From: Candidatus Heimdallarchaeota archaeon
GTDB lineage: Archaea; Asgardarchaeota; Heimdallarchaeia; JABLTI01
Reading direction: 5' to 3'
Assembly: GCA_023128635.1 (NCBI GenBank)
Contig: JAGMDP010000047.1
Location: 1 to 5,669 of the forward strand
Length of the DNA stretch: 5,669 nucleotides
Part shown: positions 5,148 through 5,669 of the stretch, in pieces
Layout of the letters: each line of letters opens with the position of its first letter
Numbering within the stretch: the stretch's first letter is position 1
Translations under genes and position numbers: made by a program
The notes under the pieces: generated by a model
The model's database searches: none
Told to the model about the DNA's origin: nothing
What the model saw: only the letters and a program-made list of their open reading frames with translations

Positions 5148-5669
5148 ATGATGAAGATGGCTGCTAGAAAGAGTGAAAAAATATCTAATCCTGTTATTTC
5201 GAAGTGGATTAATCATCAAGGAAAAGTTGATTATTCGTTACTTAAAAAAGATAAGTGGTTTTGGGAACAAATTTTCGCTTTAGAAAATGCTAACCTTAGT
5301 AAATATTCTCGTAATGAAAAGCTTGCTTTTTGGTTGAATACTTACAATCTATTAACAATTAAGGGAGTACTAATTGAATTAGAAAAGAATCCTAAGTGGA
5401 AAGGGAATGTTACAGTATTAGCAAAGTTAAGATTTTTCATTCTTAGAAAATTCCCTGTTGCTGGAAAGAAACTCAGTTTGAATTATATAGAAAATAGCAT
5501 TATACGCCAAAGATTCAAGGATCCTAGAGTTCATTTTGCATTAAACTGCGGAAGCACAAGTTGTCCCTTTTTACCAAACAAGCTTTTTCAAGCTGAAAGT
5601 TTGGATAAATACCTAGATAATCTTACCAAGTTTTTCATAAACTCAGGAAATGTAAGAATAGATGAAGAA
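5148..5669 (+). CDS. DUF547 domain protein, partial (3' end outside the window)
   Basis: 174 codons are open to the window edge, so the C-terminus is missing. The sequence follows the DUF547 pattern closely: 'GKVDYSLLKKD' (25-35), 'NEKLAFWLNTYNLLTIKGVL' (56-75), 'GKKLSLNYIENSIIR' (106-120), then 'DPRVHFALNCGSTSCPFLP' (125-143) and an acidic 'SLDKYLDNLTKFF' helix (151-163). H129, C134 and C139 in the HFALNCGSTSCP block are the most conserved residues of the family and may form an active or metal site; the family's biochemical function is not established. No signal peptide is seen, so this copy appears cytoplasmic. Three in-frame ATGs (5148, 5151, 5157) are possible starts and no Shine-Dalgarno decides between them; promoter spacing favours the first two. 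The gene diverges from TusA across a gap of 142 bases. Confidence 0.85.
   Translation, partial: MMKMAARKSEKISNPVISKWINHQGKVDYSLLKKDKWFWEQIFALENANLSKYSRNEKLAFWLNTYNLLTIKGVLIELEKNPKWKGNVTVLAKLRFFILRKFPVAGKKLSLNYIENSIIRQRFKDPRVHFALNCGSTSCPFLPNKLFQAESLDKYLDNLTKFFINSGNVRIDEE

Overview
The window is about 5.7 kb of strongly A+T-rich DNA holding six protein genes, the first and last cut by the window edges. It looks archaeal. Several genes have Shine-Dalgarno sequences resembling GGAGGTGAT, others have T/A-rich TATA-like boxes about 25 bases before the start codon with no Shine-Dalgarno (leaderless style), poly-T tracts sit at gene ends, and two genes encode large cell-surface proteins made of LVIVD repeats, one with a C-terminal membrane anchor followed by lysines. 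My best guess from gene style is an Asgard archaeon (Loki-, Thor- or Heimdall-like). That is inference only; no marker gene is present.

Layout. Bases 1-755 (minus): the N-terminal 251 residues of an exported LVIVD-repeat protein whose 3' end lies outside the window. Bases 756-979: divergent promoter region. Bases 980-1777 (plus): a PAPS-dependent type sulfotransferase. Bases 1786-3837 (minus): a 683-residue LVIVD-repeat protein with N-terminal signal/anchor, about 14 beta-propeller blades and a C-terminal membrane segment, convergent with the sulfotransferase. Bases 3838-3931: short divergent promoter region with a 9-codon mini-ORF. Bases 3932-4753 (plus): a TIM-barrel metal-dependent hydrolase of the amidohydrolase_2 family. 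Bases 4748-5005 (minus): a TusA-family sulfur carrier whose stop codon overlaps that of the hydrolase. Bases 5006-5147: divergent promoter region with a TATA-like box facing each way. Bases 5148-5669 (plus): the N-terminal 174 residues of a DUF547 protein.

Adjacent genes alternate in strand throughout, so no two form an operon and shared function cannot be read from co-transcription. The only functional grouping suggested by position is the two surface LVIVD proteins flanking a sulfotransferase, which could modify surface glycans, lipids or proteins (speculative). The hydrolase, TusA and DUF547 genes look like ordinary cytoplasmic genes. I found no RNA gene, CRISPR array, insertion sequence or obvious defence system. 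The most useful second-look items are the start of the 683-residue protein, its 14-blade architecture with closing strand, and gene ends in which one gene's lysine codons form the opposite gene's poly-T terminator.
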